From NCBI GenBank assembly GCA_031308135.1, contig JAHLJT010009436.1, positions 158,158,099 through 158,222,098 of the forward strand: a stretch of DNA of 64,000 bases, written 5' to 3'. The notes under the pieces are model-generated. The model saw nothing but the letters and a program-made list of their open reading frames with translations, was not told the origin of the DNA and made no database searches. Shown one piece after another: positions 45,987 through 57,190 of this stretch; positions within the stretch are counted from its first letter, which is position 1; the number at the start of each line of letters is the position of its first letter. The DNA comes from Acheta domesticus. Its lineage: Eukaryota; Arthropoda; Insecta; Orthoptera; Gryllidae. The translations under genes were made by a program, and so were the position numbers.

Positions 45987-46375
45987 AGTGATCAAAAGTA
46001 TCTGGACACGTGGCTGAAAATGACTTACCAGTTCGTGTCGCCCTCCGTTGGTAATGCTGGAATTCAATGGGGTGTTGCCCACCGTTATCCTTGATGACAG
46101 CTTCCAGTACTACTTTCAATCAGGTGCTGGAAGGATTGAACATACTTTCAATCAGGTGCTGGAAGGTTGCTTGGGGAATGGCAACCCATTCTTCACGGAG
46201 TGCTGCACTGAGGAGAGGTATCGATGTAGGTCGGTGAGGCCTGGTACGAAATCGGCGTTTCAAAACATGCCAAAGTTATTCTATAGGATTCAAGTCAGGC
46301 CTCTGTGCAGTCTGGTCAATTACAGGGATGTTATTATCGTGCAACCAAACAATCGACAGATGACGGAATGCTAAA
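45987..46375 (-). pseudogene. Tc1-like transposon end with transposase C-terminus
   Basis: The end AGTGATCAAAAGTATCTGG at 45987 resembles Tc1-like terminal repeats that I recall from insects. On the minus strand, QTAQRPDLNPIE (about 46313-46277) is the hallmark of the third catalytic region of Tc1 transposases (SPDLNPIE). It is followed by a stop where E-LW would continue, then by recognisable C-terminal sequence down to about 46050. The rest of the roughly 340-residue protein is missing. A 24-bp direct repeat (46111-46134 and 46143-46166) further breaks the frame. Inactive. Confidence 0.82.
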
Positions 46376-46649
46376 AAAATGGCCAGTACCGAGTACATTC
46401 ATCTTGATTCCACAAGCAGTGTGTTATTATTAATGTCTAAGTTTTACACGCATTATGTTATTATTAATGTCAGGCTAGACACACAATGCAAAACTAACCT
46501 TCATTTCAATTAACGCATCTAAATGTTTTTCTGTGAAAATACCTGACATCGTGTTGCACAATATACAATAAATAATTTCATTAGTTAGCGACGTTACTCA
46601 CCCTGCTTATCATAATACGCCCCACTCTTTGAGCTAATCGTAACTGTTT
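46376..46649. other. AT-rich DNA, nothing recognised
   Basis: Short AT-rich spacer with a partial duplication of 'gttattattaatgtc' (46420 and 46456 regions). Confidence 0.4.
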
Positions 46650-47220
46650 CTTTCTTCTCCATCGCCTGATTGGTTTCCGCTCCCTCCGGTCGATATTTGT
46701 CCGGTGCCTGCTTCTCTGCTTACTAGGCCTGCTGCCCGCCCCCCCTTTTCGTCTGGGTTCCAGCCGCGTTCCCTGCCGCCGCCGCCGCCGCCGCCGGCCG
46801 GGAGGAGGCCGAGCCCGCACCGCGTGGCGAAGGAAGCCGGGGCGTGGCGAGGCGTGGCGAGGCGTGTGGCTGGCGGAGCGAGGTGCGTGGCGTGTTGTGA
46901 CGATGCGGTTTGGGGCGGTAGGGGCGTGGAGTGGTGAAGCGGTATGTGGCGGGGAGGGGCGGGGCGGGGCGGGAACGGAAAGGTTCCGGAGTGGGAGGGC
47001 GGGGCGGGGACGGGGGCGGCGCTGCGAGCAAAGTTAGGGTGTCAGCCGCTGGGGAAGGCGGGGCGGGGCGGGGCAGGGCGGGACGGGGCGGGGCGGGGCG
47101 CAGCGATGGAGTGCATGCTGAATAATGCAGGCCCGCGCCGGGGACTGCGGCAGCCACCGCCGCCGCCGCCGCTGCCTCGAACTCCGGCCCCTCGCCTCCG
47201 CCACCGTCACATTGTGCTTC
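46650..47220. promoter_or_regulatory. CpG island 16 with G-rich GC-box arrays
   Basis: GGCGTGGCGA tandem at 46840-46868, then GGGGC pentamers at 46949-46975, 46993-47015 and 47058-47100, all G-rich on plus, opposite to the other islands. Bounded by GCCGCC runs (46780, 47155). The 177-codon minus frame is composition-driven. Confidence 0.55.
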
Positions 47221-47769
47221 CAAATAAGAACGAAGGTGCGAATATCGTATCAGCAAACGAAACTATATGTACTACGAAAGCCTGCTCCGTTGCGAGCTGG
47301 TAGTTTCTCGATATCCTCTTACAACTAAGAGAATTGACACAATCTTACAGAGCTATTACTTTGTGTTAACTCGCGCGCCGAGAATATAATTGTCCCCCAA
47401 AAACATACAGATTAGTTTTATATGAAGTACGAGGCTGTCTGGCAAAAGTTGTCGAGCGAATTAATCCATTTTTCAGAATCTGTGATGAGAAAAAAATACA
47501 AACATTGTATTTCTCCTATTACAGCCGGCACTGCCATAAACATTTCAATTTTCCCCCTACTTCATATTTTTCGACATAGTTTATCCGTTTTGATCATGTT
47601 TTAGCGAACGCCTGTCCGAGGTAGACACGCCTGTCCGAGGAATGAAAGACTTTTTTAAACAAATCCTGCAACATATATCTAGTATAATATTAATTGGATA
47701 CATTGGCCACCACCCTTTAGTCACAATTTTCGTTGTATGTAGATGCATTATTAAAAACACTCATGAATA
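47221..47769. other. AT-rich DNA, nothing recognised
   Basis: A direct repeat 'cctgtccgagg' occurs at 47611 and 47630. Nothing else recognised. Confidence 0.4.
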
Positions 47770-48110
47770 TTAGCCGCAGCTGCTCGTGTCGATAGTTTAG
47801 TTTTCTCTGATCAGTACAGGGGAATGTTGGAGCAATACTTTGGGGCTTGGGACAGCGCGCGATCCTCATTCTTGTCACCTACTTTCTTTTGATGCCAGCT
47901 TACGCTTCCAGTAACCACACTACCACACTAGTAGGGAGAAGAGTCGAGAGCCTAGAGCTCCTATCTCGGCTGATCCGATGTCCTGCTGTGGGAGAGGGTG
48001 GTGCTGAATCTCACTTTCCACACCGCCACCTCCGGCTACGACAAGCTTCACACTCACGTGGCTCACGAACATTGTAATTGACCCACCGGGAAAGAAAACA
48101 CTCACTCACT
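47770..48110 (+). repeat. SINE-A, plus, degenerate
   Basis: 'ctgatcagtacaggggaatg..ggagcaatac', 'gacagcgcgcgatc', 'actaccacac', 'agtcgagagcctagagct' and 'ccgccacctc' follow the SINE-A order. Head and tail are lost. Confidence 0.6.
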
Positions 48111-48239
48111 AGTAAAGAGAATCAAGTTTCACAAGCGGAAATTTCGAAGGTCTCTAAAGTTGCGAGTAATGAAATAGAGAAGGCATTGTCAATTGTCAGT
48201 GTTGAGCTTGTGTCTGCAGCCGAACGCGAACTGTTTTTT

Positions 48240-48640
48240 TCTTATTTTTTAGCGTAGTACTGCGGAATTGCCGAGTCCTCAAGGGCTCCTTCCCATCGGC
48301 ATGTGGCGGTCAGGCGGGGTGGACTAGGACGGGACACTCTCCCACAGTATCAATATAGAATGAGGGAGATAATTGGACGATGATAAGAAGGGAATGGGAA
48401 AAAAAGAAAGGGCGCGGTCCGTGATCCATAGTCTATAGTGCTGTCCCGGTAGTTGCTTGAAGCTGACTAGGGAAACCTCCCAACAGAGCAGTTCCTAATG
48501 GAGTGGAGTGTACCATGACTTGTATTACACGATCCTTGGCACCACAAATCCACCGATGTTAAACCCATCAAGTAGATTTCTGGCACCGTGCCGGGATCGA
48601 ACCCGCAACCTCCCAATCAGTTGTACGCTCAAGTCGGAAA
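48240..48640 (-). repeat. tRNA-headed SINE related to SINE-A, minus
   Basis: On minus, a strong B box 'gcgggttcgatcccgg' (about 48612-48591) heads the element. Further in, 'gatcacggaccgcgcc' followed by a pyrimidine tract matches the SINE-A body, while other parts differ. Probably a subfamily or mosaic. Confidence 0.6.
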
Positions 48641-49160
48641 ACGTTGACGCTCTTCGCCGCCGCCGGCGTCCGTCGCGAGCGGAATGAAAGCGTTTAATAA
48701 AAAAAAAACACTCTCTGATCGATCAGCCAGGCGATCGCTCCGCGTCCAATAAAAATCCCTCCCGGCGAGTCGTCCGCCGCGGACAAGCGCGGTTTGTGGC
48801 GACGCGACGCGACGCGACGCGACGCGACGTGCCTCGCGCCCGAAGTGCCCGCGACCGCTTCCCCGCGCTCCCCCGCGGCGCCGCGCGGCGCGGCGGGCGC
48901 CCACTCGCCGCGGAGTCATTACTTCTTCTGTGTACCTTTCTGGCGGCGGCGGCGACTGTTTGCGGCGCCTCTCGCCGAGAATTGCTTTCTCCCGATTGTT
49001 TTCCTTGGAACCGCTTTCGCTCTTCGGGAAGTGTTGTGTTATCCTCCGGCTTCCGATCGCGAAACGTGACGTCGCTCGTGAGGAGAGGCGAGTTGGCCGG
49101 CGCCCGAGCCAGGTCGCGGTCAGGGCGTGCGATCTGCTTGTCTTGCCCAGGGTTTGAAGA
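48641..49160. promoter_or_regulatory. CpG island 17 with GCGAC pentamer array
   Basis: CpG-dense, with six perfect GCGAC units at 48799-48829 and AT-core sites (TTTAATAAAA, CCAATAAAAA) just before. Frames of 75-127 codons overlap in several phases. Confidence 0.5.
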
Positions 49161-49329
49161 GATGTTTCCTAACTTGTGAAAAGATGCTACGCAGGAACAC
49201 TGTATTTGTATTTAGCCATTATTTGTCCCGTCAAGGGCGTTTGGCCTCGGCACCGTTAGATCCAGGGGTTCCTTGTCGGTCACCCTACCAGGAAACCGCG
49301 ATATCTCGAATTCGCGTAGCCTTCGTGAC

Positions 49330-49515
49330 TTCGTGTAGGTAATGGATTCGGCCAGCGACGCCGGTTTCGCGGTCGTGGCCTTTCAGTGGAACCATACCAG
49401 CATTCGCCTGGATGACCAAGGTGGTAACCTCGGTCAAGAAGGCCGGCACGAGGATTCAACCCGGGCCTTCGGGATGTGAAAGCAGCTCACTGTGCCCTGC
49501 GGCACTTCACTCGGT
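49330..49515 (-). repeat. Possible SINE-like repeat, minus
   Basis: 'cgaggattcaacccgggcc' reversed gives a B-box-like GGTTGAATCC, with 'cactgtgccctgcgg' at A-box distance. 'cattcgcctgg' recalls SINE-A. Weak. Confidence 0.35.
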
Positions 49516-50559
49516 AGGCACACTGTACTGTGATAAATCTATGAAATATGGTTGTATTTATTTGTAAGCAATGAATGGTAAACGAAATTTCTATGACTGG
49601 CCACTTGGAAACTTTTGAAGTTTACTTTCTTTCTATGAAAGTCAAGGATACTGATAAAGTGGAGAAAAAATTTCATTCAAAGTTGCTCCTGAACCTTTTG
49701 TCAATATATTGGGTATGTGTTATAATAAGTTGTAGAACGTAATTTTCGAACAACGCAAATATACAATACAATATACAAATATACTTTACTTGCAAAGTCA
49801 ACTTAATTTGTCATGAATGTTTTGAATTTTCATGCAGATTGTGCTGAAAAAGATTTTACTACAATTCAAATAGTTCTCCTGCATTTCTTAATAGTTAACT
49901 TAATTTACTCGAGAAAACTACAATGACGGTAGCATATTTAACAAACTTGAGATATTCTTGTTATTTTATTATGTAAGCTTGCTAAAGAAAACATTTTTTT
50001 TAGGTGGAGTATTCCTTGACTATTTTGACATTGGTCATCGTTGGTAACATCTCGTACTTGAATGAACGCTTAGCCTATCGCCTCTATCGCGCAAGGAATA
50101 AGCCACCTGCAGTTTCGTTAGTGACGGATGTACTCCGCGCGAGATGAATGACTTCGCGCTCTCCTAACGGAGGAGGTGAGTCCGAATAGGGAGCCAAGAG
50201 GGTTAGATGTCCGATTTTCAAATGTAGAACGAAGACGCTTCGACAGCTTTAATGTGTGCAAGTTTAATAAGTGCACATTGAATTTATTAATGTGGTACTG
50301 TTCCATCGTAAGAAAGTCAAGCTGTACGTGTCAATAAACGGCAGTCCGCCCAAAGCCGTAGTGGCGAGCACATCTCGCTTTTCACCGCCAGCTCAGTGGT
50401 GTGCTTCCTGATACGATTCGATAAGCAACGTCAATTACAATCGAGTGACTATGTGAGGTATCATTTCAATCAAAAGTTACAATTATAAAGACAATTAACA
50501 ACATAGGAACATTATCTAGCAGTTGCCGAAGCCACACACCGGCGCTATAAAGCTGCCCT
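49516..50559. other. AT-rich DNA, nothing recognised
   Basis: No gene, RNA or repeat recognised. Confidence 0.4.
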
Positions 50560-51770
50560 ACGATGTATACAGCGCCATGGACATATCTTGCCCCCCCACC
50601 CACTAGGGAACCAAAACAAAGATCCGAATAGCTATGGGGAACATCCCAGAAGCCATAATTTCCAATACTACTGAGATTGACCCGATTAGTCTACAGCAGT
50701 GGTGTCAAGGTCTTCTACTGGTGGCAGTGGCTCGTGTCGTGGCACCATAGAATGCCATGAGCTTCTCTGTGCAACTAACGTCAGGAAAGGAAGCGATTAG
50801 AAGTAACCCCGCCGTGGCATCGACCATGGCATCGACCTTGACAACACTGGTGCACAGCAAGGCACAGAAACATTGTCCTGCGATATTGTCATGTCAAACC
50901 TAAGGTTAGCAACCTCGGCCCAGCAAGTGGCGCAGCTCGTGTACCTAATCAGAAGAATTAGGTTCCCTTCAGCTACGTTGACCCCTGTACAAACTACAGC
51001 TGCGGGAAGAGAGATCATAATGAAAGAGACTCGCATTCAAACTCTCAACCAAATAAAAAACCCACTAACAGTGAATCAAATCCATTTGCAGTGACAGTGA
51101 GTACCAGATATGCACCCTACAAAACTGACGGAAAACAGAAACAGGTCCAACTACTTAAATGAAAGTGCTCTACAGAATGATGAAGATGCTCCGCAGAATT
51201 CCACTCATCTATGTGAACGATATCCCAAACATTTCCGAGTTCAACAGAAAAATTCAAAATCAATTCACCACAGACTACTAACGGATGAAATTAACGGTTA
51301 AAACAATAGGAGACTTTAGAAAGTCCATAAAGTATTTAATAAGCACGTAAAGACAATTTCACACCCAGCAAACCAACAAAAAGTCAGTAGTTTTTAAAAA
51401 TATTCACACTATCACAACGTTGCAAGAAATATGTGATGATCTGAAAACAGACTGTTAAAAAGGAACTCCTACAGCAAGCTGATGTACGGTACAATATCCT
51501 TGTTACAAGAAAATTGTGGAACCCCTTTCCAAAAAAATGAGTTTATCCTCGCAAAACTTTTCAAACCTTCCACCAGCTGCCAATATTCCAAATATCTCTT
51601 TCACTACAACTTCGCACCCAAGCCCTCGCATGCGTAATCAGTCCAGTCCAAGCACACTACAACACGCTAATAACATCCCCACTACATTTACATACACACA
51701 AACGCACGCACGCCAATCAGCTCCATCATTTCTTTAACCAAAAAAGAAATGAATCAATGCCGTCATCCAA
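50560..51770 (+). other. Possible decayed retroelement ORF, unclassified
   Basis: Distinct base composition (A/C-rich on plus) and successive short plus frames (50873-51094, 51110-51301, 51516-51737) separated by single stops suggest a once longer coding region. Residue usage (Gln/Asn/Thr-rich) resembles gag-like ORF1 proteins, but no zinc knuckle, protease or RT motif is seen. Not assigned. Confidence 0.25.
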
Positions 51771-52044
51771 ACTATTGTGACGACGTGGGTTGTACTAATC
51801 ACAGACAAAATGGCTTTGGTATACACATTGTTTATTTACAAATATGTACATACATACGTGCCGTACCATTTTCGTTTGCTCCTCATTAGCACCCGCTAAC
51901 TACCATGCACTGCAAGTGTCCACTGCAAGTGGTACCCGTTGTGCACCACAGTGTCTCTGTTTCAGTAGCGGACGCTACACTATCATTTATAACGTACAAA
52001 AGTCACTAACATAATTTTCAATAATAACAATAATTATTGTGACC

Positions 52045-52380
52045 TGCGGTCAAAACGTCGTAACCCAGAAAGCAGAGAAATAAAAGAGTTTGGAAATGAA
52101 AATCAGCCGAATTTGGGGGGTAAAAGAACAGGTCGTACCGACAGTCATTGAAACTCTTGGATTTGTTCCGCAAAAATTGTGTAACAACTTGGCTAAACTC
52201 CCAGTCATTCAAAAGACTGAGAAGTGCAAGCAATTGCTTTATTTGGAACAGCTCACATTTTGCGCAAAGTATTGTAGAGGCACAGACAGTCCACAGACCT
52301 GCTCCTTAGAAAGCTGGTTGCAACATAGAGTAGATTTTGAATTCAGCTGACTCATAACATCTTTAGTCGTGATGTAGTGG
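52045..52380 (+). pseudogene. R4/Dong-like retrotransposon 3' fragment, plus
   Basis: The plus frame to the stop after 52350 has the conserved extreme C-terminus of R4/Dong-type proteins: I-S-R-I-W-x-V-K near 52100, a V-I-E-T-L-G segment, P-Q-K-L and a final leucine-rich helix. An earlier in-frame stop lies near 52082. Only about 90 codons and about 30 bp of 3' UTR remain. TAA-rich DNA lies on both sides (52018-52036 and 52381-52434), as for the fragment at 11.9 kb. Confidence 0.72.
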
Positions 52381-52395
52381 AATAATAATAATAAC

Positions 52396-52430
<35 letters not shown>

Positions 52431-52434
52431 TAAT
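52381..52434. repeat. (TAA)n microsatellite
   Basis: About 17 TAA/AAT units with one AAC variant, directly after the LINE 3' end. Confidence 0.9.
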
Positions 52435-53359
52435 ATATTGTCAGAACAACGTAATGAAAAAATATAATTGTTAAATTGGAAATATCAATGACTTCACTAG
52501 ATAAATATATTTTTGTTAATGTGTTACAGGAGATTAAATAAGTATAATGCCATTGTAAAATTAGTAGTAATTTGGATGATATCGAATGATATCGTGTGAA
52601 AGTTAATTGAAACGTAACACATCTTCACTCGTACAGCGTACCGGTTTCTGTGACCTCTTCGTGACTTTCTCTCCCGTGATCCACTCGTGCACATCGTGTG
52701 TTATTCTCTCTCTCTCTCTCTGTCTGTCCATTCGTCTCTCTCTCTCCTCCTCTTCCTCCTCCATAAGGACCGTTCTATCCCGTCTGCCCCCTCCCCCAAT
52801 ACAGCGGCAGTGCCGCTGTTGTCTGTTCACAGCTGCCACCACTTACTCAGAGATCGCGTTAAAACAACACGCCCCTGTTGTCACAAATAGCTCTATCTTT
52901 CCTTCTTAACCACATCTCCATTACTACTTCCAAAGCCGTTTACATCACACACGCATTACTGTCTGGTCACCATCCCCTTCAAACCCACGTAATTTCCCCT
53001 CCATGTCAACGATATATCTCTTCTTGTCATCACCTTGATTACTAACCATTGTCGTTCCCAAGGCTGTCCACATCACCACTATCACCCTAAACGTCTCTAT
53101 AAGAGTCAGAACACCGACACCATAGCCGGGCCTTTACTGTCATCACTACTACTCTCTCAATTTTTGCCGTCGTTACGTTCAACTACACAATCTCCAACGT
53201 CACTCTTCCGACCCAGCAGGCAGCCCTGTAGCATTAAGAGTACCTCCTTCCTCCACCGAAACATCTGAGGCGCGTCCTTTCATCACGCCCACACCATCTT
53301 GGCCCACGCATCACCTTCTGCGCCAACATCCATCGCAAAACTTCCACCGCCCCCCTCCC
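52435..53359. other. AT-rich then pyrimidine-rich DNA
   Basis: 52690-52760 is a (TC)n-like tract; 52760-53350 is C/T-rich on plus and leads into the next island. Frames of 67-100 codons lack motifs. Confidence 0.4.
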
Positions 53360-53690
53360 CCGCTTGCAACCGCGCTCTCCCTCCGTCCTGCCCCGGCGAG
53401 TTATTTTTCGGGGGAACTGCGAACCTAAATTATACCAACACTGTGTCTATAGCGAGTTAGTGCCTTGGTCCGCCGCCAGAGTTTTGAATGGGGTCTTTGT
53501 GCGGCGATACAGCGCGGGCGCCGAGTTAAGACAGATCCCTGCTCAATGGCTTTATCTTAAATTACCCCGCGTCCGCGCTGTGCTGGCGCCCTTCCACGCT
53601 AACTCAATGCCATCGGCACGCCCCGCGCGCGGGGGCCGGGCGGCAGACCCTCCCCCCCGCCCCCGCGACAGCGCCAGTTCAAAAGCAGGT
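53360..53690. promoter_or_regulatory. CpG-rich island 18
   Basis: Contains a 200-bp stretch (53395-53590) that is neither repetitive nor simple, and so looks like a single-copy regulatory or UTR-type sequence. The 117-codon plus frame (53364-53717) has a more normal composition than other island frames but no recognised domain. Confidence 0.4.
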
Positions 53691-54189
53691 AATGTTAGAA
53701 AACAAGCTTGTGCTTGACTGTATCGGAAAACAAGGTGTTAGTTAAAATGAAATTTCAAGGAACCTTGTCTTCTTATGCACCCCGCATACTTCTATGTACG
53801 TGTACATTATATGTGTGTGTGTCGTGGGGCCCTACAGCGTGCAGTAGTGTATTAATTGTGGAACTAATAATAAAGTTATTATTAATGTAATATGAATGTT
53901 CTTTAATTTCTGGAAGAAGTTGGGAGGTTATATGTATTATTTGGGTCAGGTGGATTTTACATTATTTCGGTTTTATATTTGTTGATACGAAAATGTGTCA
54001 AGATGTCTGCCACTAAATTTTATGATCCATTTCCAGGTATTTCCAAGCTGTTGGCCGTGTCAATGTTTCGTGGTGGATTACTGACGTTCATTCGCCATAA
54101 AATTACTTCATTTAATTTTACTTCATTGGATAATATCTTTTAATTTCATTCATCTACTTACTTAGGACCATTTTAAATCGGGTTTCCTT
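53691..54189. other. AT-rich DNA, nothing recognised
   Basis: Short TG-rich run near 53810. No gene recognised. Confidence 0.4.
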
Positions 54190-54660
54190 GTAGCCTTTAC
54201 GGCCTTCTCAGGGACTCATCCGCCCCACCGCATCACAGATTTCTTTTGATTCTTACGTTTGAATCATTTACCGAAGGGTTTCTCCCTTGTCGGCTGTCGG
54301 TGATTACCCCTAGGCCGGTCTCCGCCGCTCTCTACTCGGTAGAATTTCCGAGCTAACCTGTAGGCCCAACTCGGCGAAAAATAGCGGGTTTGGTGGTGCG
54401 TATCTATGATCCAGGGAGAAACTGGGTATAGAGTATTTAAGATGATGGTTGGGTCTGGCAACACACAATGCCTTACGCTGGATTTGCACCCTCTTCCCGG
54501 TTGGAATGCTTGTTTTGGAGCAAAGGCCCTTAGCCCATGCGGCACTCAGGCCTGCCAGGTACGGAAAGATAATGATTGAAAGGTGACGTAGCGATTGTGA
54601 GAACCCAACTGTGTTACAACACACAACCAAACATTCATGCCCGAGGCGGAGTTTCAACAT
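54190..54660 (-). repeat. Degenerate tRNA-headed repeat, minus
   Basis: 'attcatgcccgaggcggagtt' near 54633 is, reversed, the head/body junction of the orthopteran-type SINE-C that I recall ('gcctcgggcatg'). The rest is mid-GC and diverged. Boundaries uncertain. Confidence 0.4.
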
Positions 54661-54864
54661 GCGTCTCTCGTCGAGATTAAAGATGATCTACATTTCGTAA
54701 CATTATTTCACGAAGTTTTGACTGAAAAATTTCCGTTAGGTTTTTCGTCAATGTTTTTGATCTAGGCGTTCCCTGGGAGAGATCCCGCTTATCATGGACG
54801 CAGAACCGCCGTTGACGGCAGCTGTGATGCAGGGGACGTCGGCGCTGGCCGATTACGATAAAAT

Positions 54865-55425
54865 TGATTAGTGTTTTCGGGCGCGTCACCTGCTAAGGTA
54901 ATTAATCCCGTAAGTGTAGTTTTCCTTCGGGAAGTGGCTGAGATCTTCCCCCGCTAGATGGTGAGATCCAGCGCCGACAATCCCGTCGTGTTTTCCCCTA
55001 ACCAGGTATCTCCCACAACGTGGCACCACCCCCAGCCGGCATAAACTCTAACCTCTGGATCGCCTTCAGGCACGTGTGGTAGTGTAGCCCATATAAGTGT
55101 AAGTGTAGTCCATGTAAGTGTAAGTGTGTGCAAGTAAGGGTGAGGATAGGACAAGGAAGAAGAAGGAAAGATCGCGCGCGGTCCGCGTTCCGTTTGTTAG
55201 GGTACTGCTCCGGCATTCGCCTGGTGTTGACCGGAGAAACTATGGAAAACTACCGATCAGAGTAACCGGCCGTAAGAATTCTCCTCCAAACAGCGACTGA
55301 ACTCGACCCAGCTGTCTAGCTAGTGTCGAAAATCTTGCCACCGTCGGGTTCTAGAACGTACCGGGGCCTTCCGGTCAGATACACTTCAGTGTCATCAGTT
55401 GATGCCCCTCTCGGTGCGATGCTGG
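54865..55425 (-). mobile_element. SINE-A, near full-length, minus
   Basis: The tail ATTGATTAG on plus at 54866, body with 'gatcttcccccgctagatgg', and 'gtaagtgtagt' repeats. The head at 55425-55370 ends 'catcagttgatgcccctctcgg'. The B box is degraded. The middle has a short AAGTGTAGTCCATGT duplication (55097-55130). Confidence 0.85.
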
Positions 55426-55959
55426 CCGATAGAACTATTGAAACTCCTCACGGCATCAGTTATCTTATTCATTGTGTACAGTGAAGTACATTTCTGTCAC
55501 CTATTTGGGCGTTCACGAGTTGAATTCTGTTTTGATATTGCGCTAGATTTGTCGCTGTAAAACGACTCATTTTTCCGAAAGCCAGTTGTATTTCTATAAT
55601 TCTCTGAACGACGTTCTCAACTATCTCCACGACTATCGAACTGTAGTACTTCATGTACGATAACATTTACTGCGATTTTCTCAATTTCGCCCTTGACAGG
55701 AATCAGCTGTTGACGCTTTCATCCAATCGAGAGCTTAAATGTCACCATAGTGATGTCACTGTAGCGACATATAATCTCCCGATTGGACGGCAGCGAAACA
55801 GCTGGTTTCTGTCAGTGGTAAAGTTAAGACAATCGCAGTATAGGACCTTTTTTTCCTATACTAGTTCCGTGGAACAATAAACATTGTTTACCGGGAGTGC
55901 ATGTATGATTGATTCCTTAGCACTAAATATCCTGTAGTACGTCGATCTAGCTGTACAAA
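55426..55959. other. AT-rich DNA with small hairpin
   Basis: AGTATAGGA (55837-55845) and TCCTATACT (55854-55862) form a perfect 9-bp stem with an 8-base T-rich loop. Otherwise nothing recognised. Confidence 0.45.
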
Positions 55960-56430
55960 AGGAAACGCTGGCCGGAGCACGGCCTGTCTGTGGCATGCGC
56001 TTCCGCTCGCAGCTTGCGCCCGGCGCCGCGTCGGAGCGCCGCGCGCTGGCAACGCCATCCTCCCGCGCGTCGAGCGGCTGCATCTCCCTCGAGCCGTGAA
56101 ACGCGTTTTAATGAATTTGTGTGCGCGACGCTGTTGCTGGAACGGATTAGACCAATTCAGAATCGCGTTATTGCGGACTATTTCGTCACCCGCCGCCCCT
56201 AAATGAAGAATCACGCCGCCCGCGCGAATGGGAATATAAAATAACTGTCGCGACCCAAGTGAAATGTTTACGCGTGTCTGATTCATCTTTTTTTCGAAAG
56301 CGGACTGCCTCGGAATTTGAATAATTCTGTAAACCGCGCGTGGTTTCGTTCGTCACGCGTCGCCGCGTCACGTGACCGCGCCGCGTGGAGTTGGCGCCGA
56401 CGCGAAGACGAGGCGTGTTTCTGAGCAGTT
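55960..56430. promoter_or_regulatory. CpG island 19 with GTCACGTGAC site
   Basis: CpG-dense at both ends with a mid-GC single-copy centre (56100-56280). The palindrome GTCACGTGAC at 56367-56376 matches the E-box variant bound by USF/MITF/TFE3-type bHLH-ZIP factors. A 132-codon minus frame is not convincing. Confidence 0.45.
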
Positions 56431-56554
56431 GTGCCGAGAAACAAGAAGAGCGACATGGCACTTATTCCAGCCGTGTAGCCGAGAAATTGTGATTCAAGGA
56501 TGAAGTACTCGTATCTTTTAGCGGAGCAGTTCTTAAGCTGTAATGCAAGAAGAA

Positions 56555-57190
56555 ATGCACCGGGAGAGGTGGCTCACGACATGAACTGACTTCACTGCAG
56601 TGCCTCTGACCGGGAGGTTCTAGGGTTCGGGTCCCGGCACGCCGCGGTGATGGTAGGATTTTAGAGCTAGGTTTCGAGTTAGGTAGCTAGGTCGAATTTA
56701 ATCGCTGACTGCAGGAGAATTCTAACGGCTGGTTAACGGCTGGCTAACGACTGGCTAACGGGTGGTTAACGACTGGAAAACTCCGATCTGTAGTTTTCCG
56801 TGGTTTCTCCGATCAGTACCAGGCGAATACCGGAGCAGAACCCTAACAAATGGGCGACGAACCGCGCGTGATATTTTCTTCTTCTTCTTCCTTGTCCAGA
56901 TAGGACAAGGAAGAGGAAGAAACCTTTACACACACACACTTACATGCACTACACTACCGCACACGCCATGACACCGACCGGGAACTTCATCTTGTCCCGG
57001 TTTGGACAATGCCCCACTGGTGAAAGATACCTGGTTAGGGAAAACTTCACTAGCTGGCAGGTAGGTCGGCCTCGGATCTCACCATCCAGCTGGAAATAAT
57101 CACAGCCGCATTCCGAGGAAAAACATCCACTCCACTTACGATACTAATGACCTTGGCAATTGACGCGCCCGGAATCACTAATCAATTAAA
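56555..57190 (+). mobile_element. SINE-A, full-length, plus, expanded
   Basis: tRNA-like head with GGTGGCTCACG and B box GGGTTCGGGTCCC (near 56633), SINE-A body, and tail 'cactaatcaattaaac'. It is longer than the family norm (about 635 against 545 bp). One cause is a tandem of about 11-bp units (GGCTGGTTAAC / GGCTGGCTAAC) at 56725-56775. Confidence 0.87.
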
